A stretch of DNA of 64,000 nt, taken from contig OX637342.1 in assembly GCA_951799405.1 (NCBI GenBank), positions 15,237,298-15,301,297 on the forward strand, read 5' to 3'. Source of the stretch: Agapetus fuscipes (Eukaryota > Arthropoda > Insecta > Trichoptera > Glossosomatidae). The notes beneath the pieces were generated by a model, which saw only the letters and a list, made by a program, of their open reading frames with translations, searched no databases and was not told the origin of the DNA. Made by a program: the position numbers and the translations under genes. This document shows, piece by piece, positions 42,056 to 52,615 of this stretch. Each line of letters opens with the position of its first letter. The stretch's first letter is position 1.

Positions 42056-42310
42056 CGCTGCCTTAGTTCTTGTTTGCCGTATAGACCATTCAGCTAATTT
42101 TACATGAGCAATGTTTGCATGTGTGCTGGACCAATGTGTCTTATGAAAACAGGAAATAGATTAAAAAAATATTTCAAACAACTCTCACATTATCGAGTTT
42201 TAAGTTTTTTCTTAGCTCAGATTGTGTAGAATTTGATTCTTAAGACAACTGTATTAAAAAGTCACGTTTGACAGAATTGGTCTATACGGCAAACAAGAAC
42301 TGGAGGAGCG
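42056..42310. mobile_element. MITE-1, complete copy
   Basis: Terminal inverted repeats AGTTCTTGTTTGCCGTATAG and ACCA (left, 42065-42090; right, reversed, 42279-42302), with outer CGCT/AGCG bases. Inside: ACACATTGGTCCAGCACA-type and ATCTGAGCTAAGAAAAAAC words. 255 bp with no coding capacity. Partial copies lie at 10865, 15919 and 61247. Confidence 0.75.
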
Positions 42311-42311
42311 C

Positions 42312-42550
42312 AGTGCTATTCTTAGACATTTTGGTCGTGCGTTGAGCCCACGCTCTGACAAACTTATGATGCCTGAGCTGAAAGTCTCATCCCCACGGTC
42401 ATTCTTACGTACCAAATATTGGTATTATTTATGAACACTAATCAGTTGTTCACTTGCGGCCATCTTGGATTGACCGGTTTTCATACAAATGCGTCATTAG
42501 TTTGTCAAAGCGTGGGCTCAACGGACGACTAAAATGTCTAAGAATAGCAC
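42312..42550. mobile_element. MITE-4, complete copy
   Basis: Inverted termini of about 52 bp (GTGCTATTCTTAGACATTTT, GTTGAGCCCACGCTCTGACA at 42313-42365; reverse at 42499-42550), roughly 93% matched. The interior shares GAAAGTCTCATCCCCACGGT and CACTTGCGGCCATCTTGGAT with MITE-3. It abuts MITE-1 directly. Confidence 0.7.
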
Positions 42551-42734
42551 CGTAGAAGTTTATGACCCTTGTTGTAGTTCTGCAGAGATGTTGGTGATGT
42601 GGCGGCGTATGTCCTGATCCTTTGTAGCAGGATTATTAGAGGCGTAGTGTTGTGTTGTGCGTTGCCGCGTTGGCTTTGTTTTGAAACACTGAAAGGAAAG
42701 AGCGATTGATATTGGTTGTAAAAATGGAACTTAT

Positions 42735-43032
42735 TGCCGTGTTTTCCTAGAAGAACTCGCATGTGCCGAGGGGAAACTATTTATTTTTACAGGTAAGAGG
42801 GCTGGCTGTATAGCTAACCCTTCAGTTGAAGTAGAAGTTTCCCAGCTTCCGAGGGGGCTGGTACTTATTGCTTGCAAATACTGAGTAAATCTTGCCGGTA
42901 TTTTTATTTTATGTTTGAAATAAGTAACCAAAATCGGAAATAATTTCTGATTCCCTTGGTGAGATTTGAACCCAAGCTCTTGGCATGGAATGCAAGCTCT
43001 CTACCAACAGAGATATCGACCGGACTTATGTA
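42735..43032 (-). mobile_element. SINE-A copy
   Basis: Minus strand: CGATATCTCTGTTGGTAGAG, TTCCATGCCAAGAGCTTGGG, GTTCAAATC (box B worn), TACCGGCAAGATTTACTCAG, GTTAGCTATACAGCC, then GGCAATAAG. 43035-43250 shows nothing. Confidence 0.7.
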
Positions 43033-43254
43033 TTGTAAAATATACTTTATCGCCAATTTTCAAACATAAATTTTAGAAAGAGTATTTTTGTATTATATTT
43101 CAACGGAAGAAAACTGAGACTGTCAACAAAACTTGAACAAAGAATGAATGTCAGCAAAATTCTCTCAAAAATTTTCAAAGTGACATTCTACCTCGTGTCT
43201 ACGACCCAATAGAGGTAAGAAAATTCAGGTAAGAAGAAGACGCTATGACTCTTG

Positions 43255-43405
43255 CAGTCTATAATCAATAATCTAAGTTGCAAAGATATATTGACATGTA
43301 ATGCTCATTTATAATGCATGCTCACAAGAAGGCACATGTAAGTTCATGGTTACAAATGCTGTATCATGTATATACAAAATAAACCAAACCTTGCAAAAAT
43401 AAATT
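43255..43405 (-). repeat. RTE-tail 3' part
   Basis: ATAATCTAAGTTGCAAAGAT, TAATGCATGCTCACAAG, AAATGCTGTATCATGTATA. It breaks at AAATAAACCAAACC. Confidence 0.5.
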
Positions 43406-43459
43406 CACAAAACTACACTTTTGTCTTATTTTTATTTTCGTAGACTTTCATTTCATTTC

Positions 43460-43562
43460 AAAGACTGTCACCAAAAAGTCCATGCAGCCTTCAAGTAACT
43501 GGGCTTAGCTTGAGAATTGTCGCTTTCTATAGCAACGAATAAACTCGCTTGAGGTGAGATTT
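43460..43562 (+). repeat. SINE-B fragment
   Basis: GACTGTCACCAAAAAGTCCA, TGCAGCCTTCAAGTAACTGG, GCTTGAGAATTGTCGCTTTC. No head and no tail. Confidence 0.5.
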
Positions 43563-43634
43563 TAATAAAGACACCAAATAGATCATAGTTATATATTATA
43601 CATGGTTATATTATTATCCAACCTTAAACTCCTT

Positions 43635-43945
43635 AAAGCTCCTTGACTGATAGGTTGCTACGAGGCTGACCACCCGTGCTATAAAAATCGGTTCACTTTT
43701 GCCAATGCCACCCCGGTTCAGGGAACGGCGGCAGGAGCTGCAAGGTTTATGTCCATGTGAGGTTTTCTTTATTTGTATGCACACATGCAGAATGTGTAGG
43801 CGCAAACCTACATGTGCCTGTCTGTAGGCATGCATTTCATATGAGCCTTAAATGTTAACATATCCTTGCAGCTTAGATTATAGATAGATTATAGATATAG
43901 AAACCTTTCAAAGTTTGTGTATTCACACAGTGAAAATTCATTTTT
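43635..43945 (+). repeat. RTE-tail copy followed by HHR-unit flank relic
   Basis: The RTE-tail (TTGACTGATAGGTTGCTACG, AGGCTGACCACCCGTGCT, CAGGCATGCATTTCATATGA-type words, TAGATTATAGATATAG) ends near 43900. CACACAGTGAAAATTCATTT at 43925 is the conserved outer flank of the HHR unit, but no ribozyme core remains. 43950-44510 has nothing recognised. Confidence 0.55.
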
Positions 43946-44514
43946 TTTACGTCATTTTTAAGGGGATTCTTGTGTCTTTAAGCAAGTCGAAAGTATGCTC
44001 AATTTGTGAACACAAAACTGTTTTTTTAAATAAATATTATAATTACTCATATTATTAAACCGGTCATTTGACGTCACAATTTTACGTGTGTCGAGTAATG
44101 TGCGGAGTCCATTCTAATTTAAAACCATCGTTCTGTTTTGTTCTCGAAAAGTATAGAATTAATTTGACAGCCGCAAGCCAGAGAGATTCAAAACAGGGCC
44201 AGGGGTGTAAATAATTCAGGCATTGTCACGGCGTCTCACAAGTTTTCTTTACGAGTCGGAGTTGGCTGCCAAACGTGGAAACTTTGCGCCGGCAGATCCC
44301 AAATATCGGTCACATTGCTGTCGCGGCTTCATGCATCACGATGTAGATACGAATCAAGGCTTTCCACCCAACAAACGATAGTTAAGAAGGGGTAGAAAGG
44401 TGTTTTGTAAAGACTCGAAAATAGTGTTTTCAGATCCGTGATATAGAGATAAACAGGTATCTAAAATTTTCAGTCGAGTCGTATTTGCAGTCATCAGGAA
44501 ATGCCTTTATTTTT

Positions 44515-44645
44515 TTTATTAATAATTACCCGATCACATCTGTTGAACCAGTTTCAAAGTTATTGACAATAAGACACGCAGGCGCAGGCGGGGTTCGACG
44601 TTTCGCTTGAGTCAATATCGCAACTTCGAGTCTTTATCCACCCGA
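44515..44645 (-). mobile_element. SINE-C, second copy
   Basis: ATAATTACCCGATCACATCT, GTTGAACCAGTTTCAAAG and GGCGGGGTTCGACG (box B reversed) correspond to 3893-4027. The A-box side is GATAAAGACTCGAAG-like and degraded. Confidence 0.45.
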
Positions 44646-44659
44646 CCATACCAGAAACA

Positions 44660-44745
44660 GCAATTGGTGAAGTTGTTGAAGAATGAGATATACGCAGTGA
44701 ATGTAAAAGAAATAAATGTATGAAAAAGTGAAAGATATAAAAAAA
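44660..44745 (+). pseudogene. RTE ORF end relic
   Basis: GGTGAAGTTGTTGAAGAATG, AGATATACGCAGTGAATGTA, AAAGAAATAAATGTATGAAA match the EIVKEWDIQSERKRRKCMKK coding block of the RTE with many substitutions. A related 3' end lies at 45345-45440. 44760-45340 contains small frames only. Confidence 0.45.
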
Positions 44746-45344
44746 TGTAAGAAGGTATACTTCTGATAACCATTAAGTAGAGCAGATGATGTACTTCGTT
44801 CATGTTTTGAAAAATGAGAAATACCGTCTTCTCCGTCTTATCATACACGGTAAGATTGAGGGGGGGGGCATTTTACCCACCTCCACCCACCAAGTTCATA
44901 CAACTCACGCGGAGTCGCTTCACTTGGTGATACTTCACTTGCAATGTTTTTTTGGCGGCGGAAGGCCTTCCTGTTGAAGTTAATCAGCTAAAGTTACTCT
45001 ACTCCTACTCAAGAAAGTAAAAAGAGGATCCTCAAATCAGGGGCTAACGCATGACTCTAAGAAGTCCCACCCTCCCCAGAACGTCGAGGTTACTGAATCT
45101 AATGTGCCTGACGGGAGCCCTTCATCGACGTGTATCGAACGAGTTGCCATCCGCGCTGAGCGCAGTAAGTTAATGATTGAGGGGAGAAGAACTCAAAAAC
45201 ACTGAAGGACATCGTGGCTGATAAACCTGCGGCAATGTTTCACCAATAGCATGAAATCCCTGTGTCGAGCCGCAGCATTCAAAATCAAAATACTCATGAT
45301 AATCGCCGATATTCAATAGAAGTGGCGCCAAAAGAAGAAAATCA

Positions 45345-45440
45345 AGGAGATATTCCAGCATAGAAAAAAATGGAGGCACCCCTGCAGAGACTCTGTCCAA
45401 TCCCAGCGGAAAAGTTACAGAGCTACAGTAACAGGCACAA
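45345..45440 (+). repeat. RTE 3' end relic
   Basis: AAAAAAATGGAGGCACCCCT, GCAGAGACTCTGTCC and TTACAGAGCTACAGTAACAG correspond to the final coding part and ACAGT-rich end of the RTE at 58237. Confidence 0.5.
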
Positions 45441-45593
45441 TATGTTGCCTACTTATAATTTTTACCATCATTTTAAAGCTCTTACATCCTAGAAAGAGAA
45501 ACTTACAGCTTAAGCTCAACCACTGCGTTAACCAAAAAGTTGTAAGGAAAATTAAATGGAGCCTTCTGTGAGCGTTTCAGTTTACCCACACTT

Positions 45594-45848
45594 TTGGTAA
45601 AACGAGAAGTTACAGTATACCGGTGGTTCACTGAAATCCCAGTAAGAGAAACTTGTGCGGAGTATCAGTCGTTGGATTTGCGGGTGTTTATCTATCAGTC
45701 GGTTACAGGATACAAACAGCTCTGCACACAACGCAAACTTACAGGCAAATTTAATTTTACAAACCAGATTTGCACTGAAATGGTGAGATGTGTACAGCGC
45801 TGTGTAAACGAGCACAATGAAACTTTTGCTATGAGATGTTGTAAATAG
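45594..45848 (+). other. Open frame of 84 residues with several Cys, unassigned
   Basis: Contains seven cysteines in its second half and middle (pattern ETCAEYQS.. QLCTQ.. QICTEMVRCVQRCV.. MRCCK). It has no signal peptide, no recognised domain and no visible splice or promoter context. The preceding 100 bases resemble the debris at 230-300. It could be chance, so I list it only because the region otherwise lacks a repeat match. Confidence 0.15.
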
Positions 45849-46269
45849 TACATCCATTAAAATAAACCTTCTTTCTCATAAATTCTAAACATGACAATAC
45901 TCGAAAAAACTTAAACCACAGAAAAATATAAATAATGATACGAATGTGAGTTTATGTGTTTTTAGTTGTGTCTGTGTATCTATGTAAATTATGTATACTA
46001 TCTTGTATTTGTTTGATGGTGTGAGTATTTTCTCGAATATTTTAAATGTAATATTCTGGTAAAATCAAGCATGTTCCAGTTCCCAATGTTTCAAGAATCA
46101 TCCTTATGCATGCTATAGAAAGGACCTTTGCTGTCTGTAGCGTTAGACTTGTATCGGAGCTATCGAGCAATACATTACAAAAGTTAACTCTGTGAATAAA
46201 CCAAGTGTGAAAAAAATCTTAAACATAATTATGTGAATTCAATTACCTACTTACTTTACTTTACTTTGC

Positions 46270-46520
46270 GTATGGCCGGCAAGCACAGCAAATCACTTGG
46301 CCGTTGGGCCGCGTCAGAGGCGAAGATCCAAGCCCTCCATCCACTTCACTGCTCCTGGCGTGGCCTCGTGGAGGTTCTTCAGGCCAGGAGGGTGTCTTTT
46401 GATGGGGCACTCCTCCACTATGTGCCGGACAGTCTGGTTCTCCGCCCCACAGTCACATCCTGGAGATGGAGCTAATCCCCATCTATGGAGCAAGAAGTTG
46501 CAACGGCCTTGCTCGGTTAC
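46270..46520 (-). pseudogene. LINE ORF2 C-terminal zinc-motif relic
   Basis: The minus strand encodes RCNFLLHRWGLAPSPGCDCG, then ENQTVRHIVEECP and WMEGLDLRL. The CxCGxxxQTxxHIxxECP motif is the C-terminal zinc-binding signature of several insect LINE ORF2 proteins. It is GC-richer than its surroundings. Plus-strand frames here are antisense. Confidence 0.6.
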
Positions 46521-46769
46521 TTGCTTCAGTTACCTGAGGTTTTTATTCAATTTAACCCGTAAATCATAACAATAAAATCGTTGTAGATGCAGAGTTGCGC
46601 TTTGCTTTATTATATTTTTTGCTGATATAATATATTAAGTTTTAGTTCTGACCATCTCTGACTATCCTTCGTGTCAAAGCCTTTATGTTTTCAATTTTGT
46701 TATTTCCAATAAAATTATGAAACTAGAAATAACACGTCTTACGGCGAAAAACTTGTACTAAGGTTGTAA

Positions 46770-46970
46770 GGTAATTTTTCGACTCCCTACCTTTCTGTTT
46801 CGCGGACTTAATGGAGTGAAATAGACTACCCGCCACCTAATGTGAGGAAGGCGAAAATCTTAAAAAGAACACTAAATACGCATCCGTGATTTCAGATGGC
46901 CCTTCAGATGTGATACACAGAAAAACATGTGCACCTTTTAAATAAATTATCCTTTTATATTTATACATAC
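46770..46970 (+). pseudogene. La-type LINE relic
   Basis: Encodes, with stops, RFAGLMEWNRLPPNVRKA-like sequence, then a 3' UTR with GGCCCTTCAGATGTGATACA, CAGAAAAACATG and AAATAAATTATCC. It is an old copy of La. 46975-47400 shows no recognised feature. Confidence 0.55.
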
Positions 46971-47402
46971 TATTTTGACTATCTTTTGAATTAACTGTAT
47001 TACTAAGTCAGAGAAATCCGGCAAGGAAAATATGAATTTGATCTAATTTGTATGCAAAAACAATCATTGTTCAGAAGTAGCCAGGATTCAGAGGGTTAAC
47101 TTTAATGTAACATTTATCACAAACAAAAGATACGTGAAAGAACACAAGTATCGTAAGATTCCGTGCTCTGTGTGTGTTTGGATGCTTCTACTGCTACGTA
47201 GCTATGTACGTGTAAGTTTGCGCATGCATGCGGTATAAGATTTGCGACGTGAGAGCTATTTCACCGCCAATAAGACGGTCCGCGAGCAGTTGTCGCGGTC
47301 GCCTCTCCAGACACCAAATACATACAATGCCTAATCACCGATCGCTGGGAACAACTACTAGCCGTCTCTACGTGTATTCATGAATGATGTTAAATTTTTT
47401 AA

Positions 47403-47870
47403 AGAAATTTTAAAAAACGCGACTAAGCTTTACATATAGTGCAACTTCTAGCCACGTTATCCACGAAAAGTTTCACTTTTTTTTTTTTGTTCACAACAGG
47501 TCACCCTTATATGTTACCCTTACAGTGCACCCTCACAGCTATCAACACGCTGGGAGGAACTCTATTGCAAGATTTTTAAATGTTAATAAATTACACTCAA
47601 AAATGTCTATATTAGACTTATTTAGGAGTAGTAGAACCAATTTGAGGTAAGGGGGCCGGCCTTACGCCAGCCAGTTGAAGTGTGAAATTCCCAGCTTCCG
47701 AGGGGGCTGGTTCTCATTTTTTTGCAGCCGGTATTTTATTGTGGCGTTTGAAATAAACACTAAAACGTGAAATCATTTCTGACACCCTCAGTGCGATTCG
47801 AAGCCGAGCTCTCGGCATGGAATGCAAGCACTTTACCAACTGAGCTTACGACCTGATCTAATTGCACACT
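47403..47870 (-). mobile_element. SINE-A split by a LINE 3' fragment
   Basis: SINE-A 3' end 47403-47476 (GCGACTAAGCTTTACATATA), 5' part 47645-47870 (GTAAGGGGGCCGGCCTTACG, TTTCTGACACCCTCAGTG, GAGCTCTCGGCATGGAATGC). The insert 47478-47645 starts with a T run followed by GTTCACAACAGGTCACCC. It resembles the 3' end of the I-group LINE at 33478-33560 in layout (T run, TCACCCT, GTTAC). Confidence 0.55.
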
Positions 47871-48004
47871 CTTTTTTATAGGTCAACAATGTAATGAAAG
47901 AGAAAGACAAATATATTTTTCAGATTGGAAAGTAAACAAATACTTTAAAATAACAAGTGACATAAAATATTGTTCGAACAATATATAAGGGATGAATATA
48001 AAAG

Positions 48005-48268
48005 GGATGTTCCTTGACTTAAAGGTTGGTATGCGGCTGACCATCCATGCTGTAAAAATGGTTCACTTTGGCAATGCCACCCCTGTTTAAGTGAAGGACG
48101 GCAAGAGTTGCAGGATGTATGTCCATTTGAGATTTAGTTTTTATGTTGTAGGTTCATATGTGGCATGTGCAAGCGCAAACTTGTACGAGTCTGCTTGTGA
48201 AAATGCATTTAATGTTAATCTCCAATGTTACATATTAAGCAACTTAGATTAAATTAGATTAGAGCCAT
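48005..48268 (+). repeat. RTE-tail copy
   Basis: TTCCTTGACTTAAAGGTTGG, TATGCGGCTGACCATCCATG, GCCACCCCTGTTTAAGTGAA, TTCATATGTGGCATGTGCAA and TTAGATTAAATTAGATTAGA. 48270-49220 has no recognised gene. 48415-48545 is locally GC-rich (TAGCG/CGCTACGCC words). Confidence 0.7.
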
Positions 48269-49221
48269 ACGATTCGTAGAATCTGGTTCTACGTTCAAGC
48301 AAATAATGTTCCCATGCTTTTCACACTTTTCATAAAACCTACAATATAACTTAACATCATCTCAGCGTGTCTATGCTTCAACACATATTAACATTGCTTA
48401 TACTCTTCCTAGCGTAGCTATCTGCCGCTTTGTAGAGAAAGCCTTCGCTCTCTCAGCTCAGTGTTCGGCCGTAGCGCCTCGTAGACGGTCCACAGCGCTA
48501 CGCCATACAAAGAACCGCTACGCCAAAATACATCGCGATAAAATCCGCGCTTACTAAAAACGGCACATTGAAATCCAGAGATAAGATATATCAAAACATC
48601 CGCAAACTATTGTGCAAGACGCATTTGTTGTCAGTGTTTTCTTTTGTTGTATTTTTTGTAGCCAAAAAGAAAAACAAGTTGTTTGACATTTTAAGTTGTG
48701 AAATTTTAACTCTATTCAAAGCTTATTTTGAATGTATATAGTTTAACGACGTGCTTTTAATGTTCGTTTTCGAATTGTTCGTTCTAGGATTGTTTGTTGG
48801 CAGATTGTTCGTTTGTTCAAGGAATGAGAAGTAACTTTCAGGCCGATGTATTATAATATAAGAGTTGTCATCTTTATGATGAATAACAGGCCTAATTTGT
48901 ATTCTGTTTGAGGCGTATCCAACTCAAGCAAAACATCAAGGGGAGTTGATTAAGGTAAACAAAATTTTATTATCAATTTGTTATTCCGATACCTACTCAT
49001 AATGGTAGACTTTATTTGAAATTTTATTCTGAAGTTTGATTTGAAATGTTCTAACTTTTGATTTGATTTAAAAACTTAAGATAATAGTTGTATCTACGCT
49101 TATAATATTTCTAAATCTCTCAAGACTTTTACAATTTATAAATGTAATTTTTTTTTAAGGAAAATGGAGTTATAGAAAAATTATATTTTTTAAATAAACA
49201 CAGGATGTAGGTTGAAAGCAT

Positions 49222-49497
49222 CATATAACAGATGATTTATTTGGTGAGCACTGTTTCTGTGTGAATTACAGCTCATGAACCTTCTGAAAACTTGGTCATT
49301 GTTATAGAAAGCGTCAATTTTAAGCAAGACCCAGTTGCTTTTAGGCTGTATGTACTTTGTAAAGTAACATGAATTTTCAACCCAGCAACGAGCATATTTG
49401 AAAATATTAATGGTATTTTTTTGTGCTTCGCCACGATTTAAGCCCTCGGCTTTCCATTTACGAGTCCAAAACGCAACCACTTGACTGCGGACCGGAG
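49222..49497 (-). mobile_element. SINE-B1, full-length copy
   Basis: Minus strand: TCCGGTCCGCAGTCAAGTGG, ACTCGTAAATGGAAAG, CTTAAATCGTGGCGAAGC (box B lost), GCTCGTTGCTGGGTTGAAAA, CAACTGGGTCTTGCTTAAAA, tail CACACAGAAACAGTGCTCAC, CAAATAAATCATC. Confidence 0.7.
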
Positions 49498-49589
49498 AAT
49501 ATCATGGATGATAGAATCTCTTTAAATTGTATCAATTGTAGTACCTACATCTTTATCCACTTGAAATGATGAGATGGGTAAACTTTCAG

Positions 49590-50035
49590 AAAACAGGATA
49601 CACGGAGTGAATGTAAACAAAGGTAATAAGTGATGGATATGACTAAGATTGATAAGGACAGAAAAAAATGGTGGTTGATCTGTAACGTTGGTGACTCGGG
49701 CTAGGGCTTGGGTTTTTAATTCATTTTTAAATTATAATTGTTTTGATATTTATATTGATTATTGTTTTTCGAATTACGTCCCTAAACTTAATTAAAGGTG
49801 CACCTGACCACCCGTGCTGTAGTAAATCGTTCACTTTGCCAGTGCCACCCCTGTTTCAGGGAAAGTCGGCAAGAGTTGCAGGGTATATGTTCATTTCAGA
49901 TTTGGGTTTTTATTTAGTTGTTTTGCATGCGGCATGTGCAAGAGCGAACTTATACGTGAGAATACTGTACGAATAATATGGGTACGAATCTCTAATGTTA
50001 CATATCTCTGCAACACAGATTAGATTAGATTTAAT
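49590..50035 (+). repeat. RTE-tail copy with ORF end
   Basis: CACGGAGTGAATGTAAACAA, GACAGAAAAAAATGGTGGTT and GATCTGTAACGTTGG (ORF end), then TGACCACCCGTGCTGTAG, CACCCCTGTTTCAGGGAAAG, TGCATGCGGCATGTGCAAG and ACAGATTAGATTAGATTTAA. Confidence 0.7.
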
Positions 50036-50914
50036 ATGAATAAGTTAAAAAACAGGTTAGGATAGGTAAAAAATGTAACCAACTTTGCAAAAGTTCTAGC
50101 TTACCTTAGCGGAGTGGTAGCAGAGGTACAGCGAAATAACTAAGAATGAAGTAAAACGCCTTCCAATGGACCAAAAACACTTTTTCAAAATTGACTTTAA
50201 AAATTCTACACACACTGAAATAAAAATGAAGAGATAAAATCAAAAATCAAAAAGAATCCCGCGCTCTCTTCAGACAATAAAGATATTCTCTTGAAATGGA
50301 GGCATTTGTAACACTGGCGGCAGACATTATTAGATTACATATTTCCAGAGGGCGGGAAAGTGGATTTTTTTTTCATCTAAAAGCTTTTAACCCCCCGAGG
50401 GGAATGGAGTTGACCAGGGCAACCTCCGAGGGTTAAGGCTCGTGCGGAGAAGTGGCCAGACGATGTTGCGAATAAATTATTAAACGAATGGGGATGTTTC
50501 ACCGTGCAGGGTTAACTGCAGGTCAAATGAGATGAGGGGTCGTCTTCATAAATTTCTACTTAACACTACGCAAACGTAACTTGGTTTTAATGTATAGTGC
50601 CCTAAGAGATGACCCTGGAAGTGGGACTTACACAAAAACGAGGCTCATTTATTTAAAACTAGTCATTTTCAGCTTTACGCAACAAGAGGGCTGTTTTTTT
50701 AATTTACTATACGATCATCATCGAGCTTCTCAGGATCCATGTCAAAAGTATTTTACATGCTTTCTGAAAAAAAAATTGAAATCAGATAATCTGCGTAGGA
50801 GTCATATATCCATGCAATGTACAAACAAAGGTATCTTAATTTTTATTGATCAGTTTTTTATAATAATTAAAAAAAAAAACTTGTAGCCCTATTATTGCTG
50901 ATTAAGTAACATTT

Positions 50915-50998
50915 AGCGAGTAGAACGTGTTTATCTTTACAGGTTAGGAGAACAAGTATACACCCACCACTTAACTTGAAGTTGAGGTTTTTCTCGCA
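50915..50998 (-). repeat. SINE-A 3' region relic
   Basis: GCGAGTAGAACGTGTTTATC, TTTACAGGTTAGGAG, CACCCACCACTTAACTTGAA and GTTGAGGTTTTT follow the SINE-A order. 50040-50910 and 51000-51465 show no recognised gene. Confidence 0.45.
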
Positions 50999-51469
50999 TA
51001 CATGTTTAATTTAAAAAATACTTAATAACAAATTACCATCGTCTTATCCGCTCATCCAAAGCGCCGATATCAACATATATTTCATTTTTTTTGGCGCAAA
51101 TAACTGTCATAATAAAATTATCAACTAGACAAAAAATGACGAAAAAAATAATACTTCAATTGAAAACAAACAAAGTAACCGAAACGAGAAAATGAAACGT
51201 TTTTCGGTAGAAGTGTAACGTTTTTTAATTATTGTCTGCCACGTTAATGCAATAATTAACGCAAAGTGGAGCTTTTGTAGGCTGTGTGTCTACGCCGTCT
51301 TTGAAAGCTCCCCCCCCTGTGTTATTAATATCTAAGGCAGTGATTGCCAACCGTGGGTTCGTGAGATAATGTTTGACAGTTTGCCACAGCATCCCCAGAA
51401 GTTGCTCTTTTTTTTGCAAAAGTTTATGGATAAGATTGAAACCAATACTGTAATTACCTGTGTTAAATA

Positions 51470-51660
51470 ATTTTAAAATCTTAGTTGCAAAGATATGTTA
51501 ACATTTAAAAGTCATATTAAATGCATGCTCACAAACAGACACGTGTAATATTTTGTATGGATCCTGAAGATGATCAAGAGATTGAAAACGTTCGTACACT
51601 TAAATTAAAATAAAATTAATTAAAAAGTGAAAATAAAACAGTGTTTCATTAGATTGTTTT
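51470..51660 (+). repeat. RTE-tail end joined to an HHR-like unit
   Basis: 51470-51548 is an RTE-tail 3' end (minus: TTAGTTGCAAAGATATG, ATGCATGCTCACAAACAGAC). It changes abruptly to a hammerhead-like unit (51558-51600 plus), followed by AT-rich AATTAATTAAAAAGTG and AAACAGTGTTTCATTAG. Confidence 0.5.
51558..51600 (+). ncRNA. Hammerhead-like motif, partial helix I
   Basis: CTGAAGA at 51564, helix II GATC/GATT (with a G-U), GAAA at 51583, AACGTT and C at the cleavage position. Flanks GGATC and GTACAC pair only partly. Confidence 0.45.
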
Positions 51661-51757
51661 AAAGTTCAATAGAGTTTAGTAGAATTCAATTTAAGATTCA
51701 TATGTTATGCAGTACAAACAGACACGTAATAGTATACGCATATACATATTGCATGAG

Positions 51758-52010
51758 TAATCTAATCTAAGCTGCAAGGATATATATCATCTAAGATTTA
51801 CATTAAATGCATTCCAACAAGCAGACATGTATAATTTTGCGCTAACACATGCCGCATGTGGACCTACATTATAAAAACCCAATCTCAAATGAATATAAGC
51901 CCTGCAACTCTTGCCGTCCTTCCCTGAAACAGGGGTGACATTGGCAAAGTGAACCATTTTTTACAGTATGGGTGGTCAGCCGCATACCAACCTATAAGTC
52001 AAGGAACCGC
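51758..52010 (-). repeat. RTE-tail copy
   Basis: TCTAATCTAAGCTGCAAGGA, CATGCCGCATGTGGACCTAC, ATGAATATAAGCCCTGCAAC, TTGGCAAAGTGAACCATTTT and CGCATACCAACCTATAAGTC. Confidence 0.75.
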
Positions 52011-52011
52011 C

Positions 52012-52150
52012 TAGTAATAGGGGGCTGGTACTCATTTCTTGCTAAGGCTGGGTAAACATTGCCGATGTTTTATTTTATTTTTGTTCAAACCCAAGCTCTT
52101 GGCACAGAATGCAAGCACTCTACCAACTGAGCTATGTACCGAACATCTTA
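52012..52150 (-). mobile_element. SINE-A, shortened copy
   Basis: Minus: ACATAGCTCAGTTGGTAGAG, CTGTGCCAAGAGCTTGGG, CGGCAATGTTTACCCAGCC, CTAGCAAGAAATGAGTACC. The central body and 3' tail are missing. Confidence 0.6.
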
Positions 52151-52239
52151 CATATAATATAAAAAAGTTACAATTGTGGATACACTACGAGTATGCATCC
52201 ACCACTGACCACTACCAAATTTGTATCTGTCTATCCTAG

Positions 52240-52315
52240 CAAAGACATATGCAAGGAGAAGTAGAGGTGGAGGCAACTCTCTAAGAGACTCTGGCCACCC
52301 TTCATGGAGATTAAA
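52240..52315 (+). repeat. RTE 3' end relic
   Basis: AGAAGTAGAGGTGGAGGCAA, CTCTCTAAGAGACTCTGGCC, ACCCTTC. Corresponds to the last codons of the RTE ORF (WRQL..GSGHP). Confidence 0.45.
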
Positions 52316-52489
52316 TAAATCACAATTACCTTATTCTTTATTCAAATAACTGCTTTCATATTAAGCCGGGTCCAGACGAGTCTAACGTGCAATGTAATCC
52401 ACTGTGTAATGTAACATGAATTCTACGTGGGACGGCACTACGAGCATTACAGTAGGTACTTTTAAAATGAAATTAAAACAAATCTCTAA

Positions 52490-52615
52490 TGAATATAAGC
52501 TGTGCATCTTTTTGTGGACCTTTCCTGACACAGGGGTGGCATTGACAACGTGTAACATTTTTTACAGTATGGTTGGTCAGCCTCATACCAACCTTTAAGT
52601 CCAAGCAAATCATCT
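52490..52615 (-). repeat. RTE-tail 5' part
   Basis: TGAATATAAGCTGTGCATC, CCTTTCCTGACACAGGGG, ACAGTATGGTTGGTCAGCC and CATACCAACCTTTAAGTC. 52620-53030 shows nothing. Confidence 0.6.

Larger units (their letters stand above)
42005..42720 (-). mobile_element. LINE Lb 3' end split by two MITEs
   Basis: The right part 42551-42720 encodes (minus) SVSKQSQRGNAQHNTTPL then a stop and UTR with ATACGCCGCCACATCACCAA and CATCTCTGCAGAACTACAAC. The left part 42005-42050 holds the end CTAGGGAGCCTCCCTTACAG. Joined, they give the same 3' end as 7423-7500 and the SINE-B2 tail. The two parts are separated by MITE-1 and MITE-4. Confidence 0.6.

Noticed and set aside
46233..46569. Two plus-strand frames of 80-90 residues.
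   Set aside because: The minus strand has a LINE C-terminal zinc motif here, so these are antisense.
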